Assembly (NCBI GenBank): GCA_910588625.1
Contig: CAJUQN010000050.1
Span: forward strand, 1 to 19,891
Direction of reading: 5' to 3'
Source of the DNA: an uncultured Oscillospiraceae bacterium
GTDB lineage: Bacteria > Bacillota > Clostridia > Oscillospirales > Oscillospiraceae
DNA: 19,891 nt
Shown here: positions 14,243 to 19,891 of the stretch, one piece after another
Layout of the letters: every line of letters begins with the position of its first letter
Position numbering within the stretch: the first letter of the stretch is position 1
The notes under the pieces: model-generated
What the model saw: the letters and a program-made list of their open reading frames with translations, nothing else
What the model was told of the DNA's origin: nothing
Database searches by the model: none
Made by a program: the position numbers and the translations under genes

Positions 14243-14271
14243 AGCATAATACCATTGGTGAACATTGTCAA
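14243..14271 (-). promoter_or_regulatory. Promoter of the SLH surface gene
   Basis: On the minus strand TTGACA (14266-14271), a 17-bp spacer and TATGCT (14243-14248), 36 bases ahead of the ATG at 14207. This is close to the sigma-A consensus. Confidence 0.75.
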
Positions 14272-14348
14272 AGGATTATTTGAATTCCCTGCGCCGGTAA
14301 AATGGTTTTGCGTCTTCACCTCCTCAGTTTCTGCAGGATTGTGTGCTT

Positions 14349-14851
14349 TCAGGAACTTTTTTCTACAGCTTGGACGCAAATTCTTTTTGCGGGCTGGTTC
14401 TCCAGACAGGTGGTAAGGGTGATGCGGTTGTCCGCCGTCCTCTGGAGGTAACTCCAGTCATTGTTGGCGATGGTCTTCACCATGGTCACCTGATAGGTGC
14501 GAGTGCCGTAGATGGTGGTATAGGTGATGATGTCGCCGGCCACCAGGTTCTTGATGGATCCGATGTTATATTTGGCCCCCCGGTTGTGCCCCGCTACCCC
14601 TACATTCCCCTGCCATGCGGAAGTGGAGCTGTAGTGGCCCAGGCCCTTGGCCATGCTGGCGGTGGTCTCGCCCTCCCACACCGGCACGCTGATACCCAGC
14701 CAGGGGATCTTCACCGTACCGATACTGCCGTTTTTATAGGCCATGCTCTGGACGCTGGTATAGCTGGGCGTGGAGGGGGTGACAGCCGTGCCGGAGCCGC
14801 CGCCGCCCCCGCCGCCAGGGCCAGTCCCAGCAGACTTCTCATCTTGTTCAT
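14349..14851 (-). pseudogene. Class D-like sortase with frameshift in signal peptide
   Basis: Sortases cut LPxTG-type signals and link proteins to the cell wall or to each other. The catalytic trio is visible in the main frame: 'VGVAGHNRG' (His), 'TLTTCLEN' (Cys) and 'AKRICVQA' (Arg). The best start, ATG at 14851, overlaps the upstream stop (ATGA) and lies ten bases after AGGAGG. Its frame gives a fine signal or anchor segment ('MNKMRSLLGLALAAGAAAA'), but it is one base out of register with the catalytic frame. The shift falls in the GCC/GC-rich run at 14796-14816. A longer in-frame start at 14876 would give a glycine run and no anchor. The partner is presumably the LPQTG protein next door. 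Confidence 0.75.
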
Positions 14852-15777
14852 GGTTCATGTTCCTCCTGTTCATCATCCGTTTCGCCGTCCTCCGTCCGCA
14901 GCGACTTGACCTCCCGGCGGGACAGGATCAGCAGCGTGGTCAGCACCACAACCGTCACCACGCCTGCGCCGCCCAGCACATTCCGTAGAAGGTGGGGGGA
15001 GGAAACCGCCCGCTGGAACAGGTTGGGCTGTTCCTCCGTGGGGTCAGAGTTGGGCTCCGGCTCATGGGCCTCCCCCAGGTAAGTCACCCGGTAGGTGACG
15101 CTCTCCACCCCCTCATGGGCGACCTCACCCACATAGCTGGCGGTGGTGACGTACCCGGTGGCGGCCTTGTAGTAGCTTTTCCCGCTGTAGGTGGCCACCG
15201 CCTGATAGGAGCATGGGGCTGTCATGTCCCCCACCTCGTCCGCGCCGATGACCTGCCACTCCACGTTGGACAGGTTCAGCGTCACCCCGTTTTTTACCGT
15301 GGTGGCCGGGACATAGGACATATCGTTGCGGTCCAGCGGGCCGATGGTCTTGGTAGCGGTCACCGTGCTGCTACCGGTGGTATAGCCCGCCGCCTGGGTC
15401 TGGATGCTGGTGTGATCCAGGGCCAGGGTGCCGGCCCAGTCGCCGTCGTCGTACTCCATGGTGGGGGCCAGCTGCTCCAGGATCACGTTCAGATCCTTCT
15501 TGGTCGTCTCCACCGTCACCGTCTCGGTATGGGACTGCCGCTCGGACACCCGGTTCTCCTCCTTCACGATGTCCGCGTAGGTATAGAGAAAGCCCTCCAG
15601 CTGGAAGGGCTCCTCGATCAGCGTTTTGGCGTCCACCCCGGGGGAGACGGTATAGGTCTTGACCACCTGCTGGCTGCCGTTGAGGTTCTGCACCACCGTG
15701 CTGGTGGGCACCTCCAGGGCGCTGGCGCTCATGGTCAGCGCCGCCGTCAGCAGCAGGCAAAGGCAAATCTTTTTCAT
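14848..15777 (-). CDS. Secreted, membrane-anchored surface protein
   Basis: A 309-residue protein with a signal peptide ('MKKICLCLLLTAALTMSASA', cleavage near 20-21), a long extracellular part rich in Thr, Val and Ser, a single membrane segment at about 267-286 ('VLGGAGVVTVVVLTTLLILS'), and a charged cytoplasmic tail ending 'EEHEP'. There is no LPxTG motif. AAAGGAG lies 12 bases before the ATG. It is translationally coupled to the sortase (ATGA overlap), suggesting joint work at the cell surface, perhaps in attachment during element transfer. I do not recognise the extracellular domain; two repeats of a 'VTY.V.Y' type hint at beta-sandwich structure. Confidence 0.75.
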   Translation of the reverse strand: MKKICLCLLLTAALTMSASALEVPTSTVVQNLNGSQQVVKTYTVSPGVDAKTLIEEPFQLEGFLYTYADIVKEENRVSERQSHTETVTVETTKKDLNVILEQLAPTMEYDDGDWAGTLALDHTSIQTQAAGYTTGSSTVTATKTIGPLDRNDMSYVPATTVKNGVTLNLSNVEWQVIGADEVGDMTAPCSYQAVATYSGKSYYKAATGYVTTASYVGEVAHEGVESVTYRVTYLGEAHEPEPNSDPTEEQPNLFQRAVSSPHLLRNVLGGAGVVTVVVLTTLLILSRREVKSLRTEDGETDDEQEEHEP

Positions 15778-15864
15778 TGGTTGAAACTGCTCCTTTCATC
15801 GAATTGAATGCTGGGAAAACCGGGCGTGCCCCGGTGGGGGGGCCGCGAATGGGCGTATGCTGGT

Positions 15865-16548
15865 TCACCGCTGCTCCTCCTTTACGACGTACTCCGCGGC
15901 CAGCTCCGGGTGCTCCCGCAGGCGGGCCAGGATGTTCAGCGACTGCTCCAGGGCCTGCATGGTGTCCCGGCTCTGCCGCTTGACAAACCCGTGGAGCAAT
16001 AGGATCCCGCCATCTGCCTGGATGGTGAAGATGACCCGCACCAGCACCTTCCCCCGCTCGCGCAGCTCGTAGAGTTCCCGGTAACGCTCCAGGGCGAAGT
16101 GCTTGAAGTGGGGCTCCCGCAGGGCGGAGCGGGGCGTGCGGGGCAGCTCGATGAGCTGGCGGATCAGCTTCTCCCGCAGCCGGGGCTCCAGGCCGTCGAT
16201 GAACCGGGCCACGGGGGCCGCCCGCAGCGCGGAATCCGGCCTATCCGGTCGCAGAAAGGCAATGATCCGCCAGTAGCCTAGGGCCTGGGCCGCCCTCGCC
16301 GCCGCGCCGTAGAGCATCCCATAGGCGGCACGGCCCCCGGTAGCGCATACGCGGTCGATCTGCACCGCCTGGCCATCCTCCCGGCAGCGGCCCACGATGG
16401 CCGCGCCCACCAATTCCCCGTCCAGGGCGCAGCCCACACAGAACGTACAGCCGCGCATAGGCTTGTGCTGGGAGCTGTGCTGTTCCAGAAACTCGTTGGC
16501 CTCCCGCAGAGAAACCGGGACTAGGTAAATCGCGTTGTTCTGTACCAT
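15865..16548 (-). CDS. Fused protein: XF1762/GNAT-like N-terminus plus gp49/HigB-type toxin C-terminus
   Basis: A 227-residue protein. Residues 6-95 resemble the XF1762-type acetyltransferase-like family ('IYLVPVSLREANEFLEQH', 'GCALDGELVGAAIVGRC', 'ARAAQALGYWRIIAF'). Residues about 112-205 resemble phage gp49/HigB-type toxins of the RelE group ('APVARFIDGLEPRLREKLIR', 'YRELYELRERGKVLVRVIFT', 'LLHGFVKRQ'), which usually cut mRNA on the ribosome. The junction is near residues 100-112 and in frame. The start at 16548 has GGGAGG eight bases upstream, overlapping the previous gene's stop. The antitoxin that usually follows such a toxin, an XRE protein, is absent: the next gene is the surface protein. 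The fusion probably arose by deletion. Confidence 0.65.
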   Translation of the reverse strand: MVQNNAIYLVPVSLREANEFLEQHSSQHKPMRGCTFCVGCALDGELVGAAIVGRCREDGQAVQIDRVCATGGRAAYGMLYGAAARAAQALGYWRIIAFLRPDRPDSALRAAPVARFIDGLEPRLREKLIRQLIELPRTPRSALREPHFKHFALERYRELYELRERGKVLVRVIFTIQADGGILLLHGFVKRQSRDTMQALEQSLNILARLREHPELAAEYVVKEEQR

Positions 16549-16552
16549 CGGT

Positions 16553-16945
16553 TCAACCTCCCGCTGTCTCATTCAGCCGTTTCAGGTGGGCCAGGAAGCC
16601 GTCCGCGAAGGCCTCGGCAAAGGCCGGACTGCCGCTGAGCCACCACACCGGGTCGGGCAGGGCGCGGTAGATGCTGTCGTACTGCAAGCAAATCATCAGG
16701 AACTTCCCGTGGGGATCGCCGGTGTCCGCGCCGTCTACCAGGGGCGTGATGGCCGCCTTGACGGCCTGGGCATCGTCCTGGTGGTAGTCGCACAGGTCAT
16801 CGTAGAACTGTCCGGCGAAGATGCAGCAGAACACCGCTATGGCGTCCCGCTCCACCGAGCCGTCCGCCGCGGCCAGCCCCATCCGGCGCAGGCGGTCCAG
16901 GGCCGCGCCGTCGAAGGGGCTGTGGGTGGGTCGATTGCTTCTCAT
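16553..16945 (-). CDS. Hypothetical protein in partition operon
   Basis: A 130-residue soluble acidic protein with no family I recognise. Features: 'FDGAALDRLRRMGLAA' (helical), 'VFCCIFAGQFYDDLCDYHQD', and a tryptophan pair in 'PVWWLSGSPAF'. Its ATG overlaps the ParB-like gene's stop by four bases (ATGA), and its stop overlaps the next gene's ribosome site, so it is part of one tightly packed unit. Its place after parAB suggests an element maintenance role, but nothing in the sequence shows it. Confidence 0.7.
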   Translation of the reverse strand: MRSNRPTHSPFDGAALDRLRRMGLAAADGSVERDAIAVFCCIFAGQFYDDLCDYHQDDAQAVKAAITPLVDGADTGDPHGKFLMICLQYDSIYRALPDPVWWLSGSPAFAEAFADGFLAHLKRLNETAGG

Positions 16946-17811
16946 TTTGGGATCATCTCCAGTATTTTTTCAAATTTCTCAACGGCGTCCCGTGCGCTGG
17001 CCATCTGCCGCCGGAGGGCATTGGCCTGTACGGGCGTCAGGCGGGAAAAGACCGCCGGGCGGCATTGTTCAGATGTTCGCCGGAGCACCTGGGCGAACTC
17101 CGTCGCTTCCTCCGCGAGGGCCTCCGGGGACGGGGCAGGAGTGGGATGGGCGGCAGGCCCCGCCCAGGCCGGGGGAGCGTGTTCCTCCACCGACCGGATC
17201 TCCCCGGCGGCCAGCAGGGCAGCGGCCTTTGCCTGGGGGCCGGGCTCCAACCGGGAGAGGGTCAGGGCCTCCTTTCGGGTAACCGGCACAGCCGAACTCC
17301 GTATGATACCCTTTGTCTCCGGGGTGAGCCGTTTAGCAATCTGCACTTGGCGCTCCATCGTCCTGCGGCCAACGCCCAGCTTTTCGGCGGTGTCCTGGGC
17401 GAAAGCGCTTATGAGAGCAGAACGACATTTTGACGTTCTGCTTTCTGCGCTGCTGTGGTCGCCGCCATTTTTAACCTCCGGGTGGAGGGCCTCATAAAGC
17501 TCCTTCCGCCGCAGGAGCAACTCCCCGAACTCAAGGGCCGTCAGGTCGCTGCGGACAAAGTTCTCGTCGATCTCCGCCAGCTCGGCTGGTAGGCCCTCCA
17601 GACCGCTGATTACGAACTCAATTTCCGTCCATCCCAGCAGTTTGGCGGCCTCCAGCCGGTGGAGACCGGCGATGAGGGTGTGCCCCCGGTCCACAGTGAT
17701 GGGGTTGAGCAGGCCGATCTCGGCGATGCTGTCCGCCAGCTCCCGGACGCTGCCCGGCACGGCCTGCCGCCGCCCGGGATTTATCTTGATTTCATGGATT
17801 GGGATACGCAC
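16942..17811 (-). CDS. ParB-like partition/nuclease-fold protein
   Basis: A 289-residue ParB family protein. It begins 'RIPIHEIKINPGRRQAVPGS', with 'ITVDRGHTLIAGLHRLEAAK' (the ParB G-x-H/R-R loop at 49-52) and 'ENFVRSDLTALE' at 83-94, then an HTH at about 138-162 ('DTAEKLGVGRRTMERQVQIA') and a Pro/Ala-rich linker before a helical C-terminus (about 240-289). GTG at 17811 is the start: TGGAGGTGG lies upstream, while the longer frame (17862) starts in a terminator. ParB proteins bind centromere-like sites and activate ParA. It is separated from the broken parA/parB pair by a terminator, so it may have its own promoter or rely on read-through. Confidence 0.85.
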   Translation of the reverse strand: MRIPIHEIKINPGRRQAVPGSVRELADSIAEIGLLNPITVDRGHTLIAGLHRLEAAKLLGWTEIEFVISGLEGLPAELAEIDENFVRSDLTALEFGELLLRRKELYEALHPEVKNGGDHSSAESRTSKCRSALISAFAQDTAEKLGVGRRTMERQVQIAKRLTPETKGIIRSSAVPVTRKEALTLSRLEPGPQAKAAALLAAGEIRSVEEHAPPAWAGPAAHPTPAPSPEALAEEATEFAQVLRRTSEQCRPAVFSRLTPVQANALRRQMASARDAVEKFEKILEMIPK

Positions 17812-18344
17812 GGGGCCACCTCCAGGGCATAAGAAAAGCCTGACGCCGCAGAGCGGCGCCAAGCCTTCTTGAAAATATTTGGTTCAGTCGACCCTTGTAT
17901 GCCTTGCCCCGCTCTATGATGGACAGGTTCTGCCGCTGGATGAGGTTGGTGGAGGTAGCGATGACGATTGCCCGGGCGTCATTGGCTTCCACAATCTCGG
18001 CGGGAATGGTAGTCCACCCGGCCAGTCGGGCAGCGGCAGTACGGTTATGCCCTGCCAAAATCTCATAGCAGTCTGTCTCTGGAATGGGCCGCACAATGAT
18101 CCCGCACCATTAGCCCTTCTTCCTGGAGCTGGTCGGCAAAGGCGCGAAGCTGGGAAGGGGTGTAGGGCTTGAAGCCAATATCTGCGGTAAAAAAGGATGA
18201 GAGCTTGCCTAGCGGCAAAGCGCAGATACGGACATTTGCCGCCGGCGGCGCTTCCCAGAATAGCTTCGCGTAGGCTTCGTCCGTGGCCTGGAGTTCCGAT
18301 GCCTGCTGGGTGGCGGACATACGGCGCTTCAGCAGATCGTCCAT
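17792..18344 (-). pseudogene. ParB-like protein, frameshifted and truncated
   Basis: The first part, from ATG at 18344, reads 'MDDLLKRRMSATQQASELQA' and 'FKPYTPSQLRAFADQLQEEG', then leaves frame near 18100. The neighbouring frame continues 'RPIPETDCYEILAGHNRTAA', 'IVIATSTNLIQRQNLSIIER', clear ParB nuclease-fold sequence. Similarity ends at about 17894 ('GKAYK'), so the HTH and C-terminus are missing. It lies right after parA (stop 18352-18354), as in a normal parAB pair. Two lesions, a base shift at GGGATCATT and a 3' loss, make it inactive. The second, intact ParB-like gene may cover for it. Confidence 0.75.
17835..17867 (-). terminator. Terminator between the two ParB-like genes
   Basis: On the minus strand the stem AAGGCTTGGCGCCGC / GCGGCGTCAGGCTTT is 15 pairs including three G-T, with a TCT loop, followed by TTC. 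It ends before the ribosome site of the 17811 gene. Confidence 0.65.
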
Positions 18345-18351
18345 AGGCTTC

Positions 18352-19175
18352 TTAGCCAAGGGCCAGCACCTCCTCCGCCAAACTGCGGTAGGAAGCTGCG
18401 GCGGCATTCTTCGGGGCGTACTCAAAAATGCTCTGCCCCTCCGCCGGACACTCCGCTACCTTAATGGAATATTCGATGGGCCGCTGGAATACGTGGAAGG
18501 ACTCACCGTACACCTCGCCCACGCTGGCCTTGACGCTCTGGCACAGCTGGGGGCGGGACTGGTACATGGTCAGCAGAATACCGGCGATTTTCAGCCGGGG
18601 TTGAACTTCTCCCGGACAGATTTCACCAGCTCCAGCACATCGGGGATGCCCTCGCTGGCCAGGAAATGGGCCTGCACTGGAATGATGCAATAGTCCGAGG
18701 CTGCCAGGGCGTTGACCGTTAAAAGTTCGTGTTTCTGCCCACAGTCAATGATGATATAATCATACTGTGCCTTCAATTGCTCCAGCAGCGTAGCCATGAC
18801 CTTCTCGCAGGCCCGATCCACATCGCCCACGGCGTTGTATTGGGAGAGCTGCATCACTTAGAGCCGGGCGGCGGCATCCGCAAGATGGCGGTTTGCCGGA
18901 ATCAGATCCACGCCGCTGTCTGTGCGGAGGATGGCCCGTTGTAAATGGAGTTCCAGATCCTCCGGGTAGTCGATGGCGGCCAGCAGCAGATTAGACAGGG
19001 TGCGGGGCTGTTCCGCCGGGGTGTAGCCCAGGGCGGCAGTGAGGTTGTCCTGCCCATCCCCGTCTATGACGAGAACCGCCTTCCCAGCGGTGGAAAGAGC
19101 AGCGCCCAAGTTTAATACAGTGGTGGTTTTTCCGCATCCGCCCTTAAAATTACTGGCAGAAAAAATGTAGCCCAT
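18352..19175 (-). pseudogene. ParA/Soj-type partition ATPase, broken
   Basis: A Walker-type ATPase that would move element copies apart. The deviant Walker A KGGCGKTT is at residues 11-18, followed by 'VLVIDGDGQDNLTAAL' (Walker A' region). After residue 105 an in-frame TAA (18858-18860) interrupts 'AAARL-VMQLSQYNA'. The frame goes on with 'YDYIIIDCGQKHELLTVNAL' (Walker B) to 'REKFNPG' at 18591, where one base is missing (four C where five are expected), and continues in another frame as 'RLKIAGILLTMYQSRPQLCQ' to 18352. The rest is close to normal length, 270 residues or so. The ATG at 19175 has CGGAGGTG upstream. Restart at 18857 could make the second piece. Confidence 0.8.
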
Positions 19176-19193
19176 TCTGCACCTCCGTGAATG

Positions 19194-19211
19194 TTTGCCC
19201 CAAAGGGCAAA
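19194..19211 (-). promoter_or_regulatory. Hairpin in parA leader
   Basis: TTTGCCC/GGGCAAA with a 4-nt loop sits just before the CGGAGGTG ribosome site of parA and follows a T5 run on the minus strand. It may affect parA translation or be a remnant terminator. Confidence 0.35.
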
Positions 19212-19236
19212 AAATTAGACCAAATCATGAAAACGG

Positions 19237-19314
19237 CTTGGTTCATAAGCGCTTTCTGACTTGGTTCAAATATATCACTATCATCAGCAAAGAAGTTGAT
19301 TTGAACGAACCAAG
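19237..19314. repeat. Three TTGGTTC repeats upstream of parA
   Basis: CTTGGTTCA at 19237-19245 and 19260-19268, and the inverted copy GAACCAAG at 19307-19314. A TATATT -10-like element for parA lies just beside the middle copy, at 19270-19275. The layout suits an autoregulatory or centromere (parS-like) site for the ParA/ParB proteins. Which protein binds is unknown. Confidence 0.5.
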
Positions 19315-19358
19315 CATTTTATGCCTGCTCTCGCCATTCCTGTTTGATTTTCAAATTT

Positions 19359-19425
19359 GAGCAGTTACGCCTATCATTTCAAACAGCTTGTCCCCCAAAG
19401 TGTGAATAAAATGGCGTAACTGCTC
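19359..19425. repeat. 13-bp perfect inverted repeat
   Basis: GAGCAGTTACGCC (19359-19371) and GGCGTAACTGCTC (19413-19425) match exactly, separated by 41 bases. Long, widely spaced perfect repeats near partition genes are seen at transfer origins and replication origins. There is no adjacent relaxase or rep gene to settle which. Confidence 0.45.
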
Positions 19426-19625
19426 ACTCTTTGGGCTTGGCGGCCCGGAGAAAAAACGCCCTTAAAATGAAAAGTGCCGTTCCTTTTTGCGGACGGCTGA
19501 ACTGGAGGTGACGGTTGCAGGTTGATTGCGAACACTATCAAGAAAAAGTGACTTCAAAACGGAATAAATCGGCCAAAAACTTTTGATTTGCAAAAGTATG
19601 CAACCGGGAAATGGTAACTCGTCGG

Positions 19626-19656
19626 GTTATGAGTTTTTGTAAAAAGAACTCATAAC
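19626..19656. repeat. 10-bp perfect inverted repeat, hairpin
   Basis: GTTATGAGTT (19626-19635) and AACTCATAAC (19647-19656), with a T5/A5-rich 11-nt loop. It lies directly before a GGAGG sequence (19659-19663), so it may be an operator, a transfer-origin hairpin or an RNA element controlling the small ORF that follows. Confidence 0.45.
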
Positions 19657-19672
19657 TCGGAGGTCGTTTTTT

Positions 19673-19807
19673 GTGCAAACCCAGCAGTACAAACGTGTTG
19701 TGGCTCTCGTTGCAAAGCAGCCCAAAGACAGGCTATTTGTTATCCTTTCCCTCCTGTTTTTACACTTTTTTATCCGCTTTGCAAATTTACTGCAAACGAG
19801 GATTTGA
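19673..19807 (+). CDS. Candidate 44-residue small membrane protein
   Basis: GTG at 19673 is preceded by CGGAGG at nine-base spacing and opens a frame with a basic start ('VQTQQYKRVVALVAKQPKDR') and one hydrophobic stretch ('LFVILSLLFLHFFIRFANLL'), ending TGA. A single helix with positive residues ahead would insert in the membrane, as many small toxins or transfer peptides do. A second open frame (19656 to the window end) overlaps it, and no family is recognised. The hydrophobic run may be chance in T-rich DNA. Confidence 0.3.
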   Translation: MQTQQYKRVVALVAKQPKDRLFVILSLLFLHFFIRFANLLQTRI

Positions 19808-19870
19808 ACCTAATGTTGCCGAAATTTGGCACTGCAATTTAGATGGTGTCGTCAATAAACGAGGAGCCAA

Positions 19871-19891
19871 ATGGCAATACAACGAATTTGG
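19871..19891 (+). CDS. Possible start of a gene cut by the window end
   Basis: ATG at 19871 has GAGGAG (19861-19866) four bases upstream, a rather short spacing, and begins 'MAIQRIW'. An alternative open frame from 19656 to the end reads 'RGFEPNVAEIWHCNLDGVVN' near 19797-19856, which looks protein-like. Which one is real cannot be told here. Confidence 0.25.

Noticed and set aside
14992..17497. Long plus-strand frames of 271 and 320 residues (14992-15807, 16535-17497)
   Set aside because: They are shadows of the minus-strand surface, GNAT/toxin and ParB genes, with glycine/alanine/arginine-rich translations and no start signals.
19788..19815. GGTTCAAATCC-like tRNA T-loop on the minus strand, suggesting a tRNA integration site
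   Set aside because: The flanking bases pair in only three of five T-stem positions, and no anticodon arm, D-arm or acceptor stem can be drawn around it.
2722..19891. Search for the 3' half of the interrupted helicase gene as the element's right end
   Set aside because: No stretch with the second RecA-domain motifs of DinG proteins was seen in any listed frame, so the right end was left open.
1..19891. CRISPR arrays or insertion-sequence transposases
   Set aside because: No regularly spaced direct repeats of 25-40 bases and no DDE or HUH transposase-like frame were seen.

Overview
The window looks like accessory DNA from a Gram-positive gut Clostridia genome, probably of the Oscillospiraceae/Ruminococcaceae type. 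This is inferred from strong AGGAGG ribosome sites, TTGACA/TATAAT-like promoters, XRE regulators, a large serine recombinase, sortase and Cna-B surface proteins, and GC-rich backbone genes mixed with AT-rich insertions. No rRNA, tRNA or housekeeping gene is visible. I read it as one integrative or plasmid-like element with a second element inserted into it.

Region 1 (1-2720): an XRE regulator on the minus strand, a spacer with a terminator and a 26-codon ORF, a second XRE regulator, a GC-rich non-coding stretch that folds well (1190-1463), and a DinG-type helicase gene. Region 2 (about 2720-7870): a nested element that cuts the helicase gene. It carries a large serine recombinase, a phage-type repressor translationally coupled to it, a divergent promoter/operator region, a small ORF and a 775-residue primase/DUF3987 ATPase. 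The last nine residues of the recombinase are encoded by helicase-gene DNA. Region 3 (7870-10168): a hypothetical gene, a DNA-deoxyinosine glycosylase-like gene, and three small XRE regulators, each with its own dyad, hairpin or terminator.

Region 4 (10189-12430): two nearly identical promoters face apart. One drives a small XRE gene and the other drives an amidoligase, a gamma-glutamylcyclotransferase and a zinc-ribbon protein. The first two genes could make and break gamma-glutamyl or similar amide bonds. The third gene is cut short at a terminator, followed by a GNAT gene lacking its start. Region 5 (12472-19175, all minus strand, GC-rich): in transcription order parA (broken), a ParB-like gene (broken), a terminator, an intact ParB-like gene, a small hypothetical gene, a fused GNAT/XF1762-like plus gp49-type toxin gene, a membrane-anchored surface protein, a class D-like sortase (frameshifted), and a mosaic SLH/cysteine-peptidase/Cna-B surface protein (multiply frameshifted). 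The layout resembles the partition and surface-protein module of a conjugative or plasmid-like element.

Region 6 (19176-19891): mostly non-coding DNA with TTGGTTC repeats, a 13-bp inverted repeat and hairpins. This is a candidate partition, replication or transfer control region.

The broken genes of regions 4-5 share a pattern: single-base shifts at G/C runs next to otherwise well-kept protein sequence. That could be decay of an idle element or uncorrected long-read errors, and the sequence alone cannot decide.
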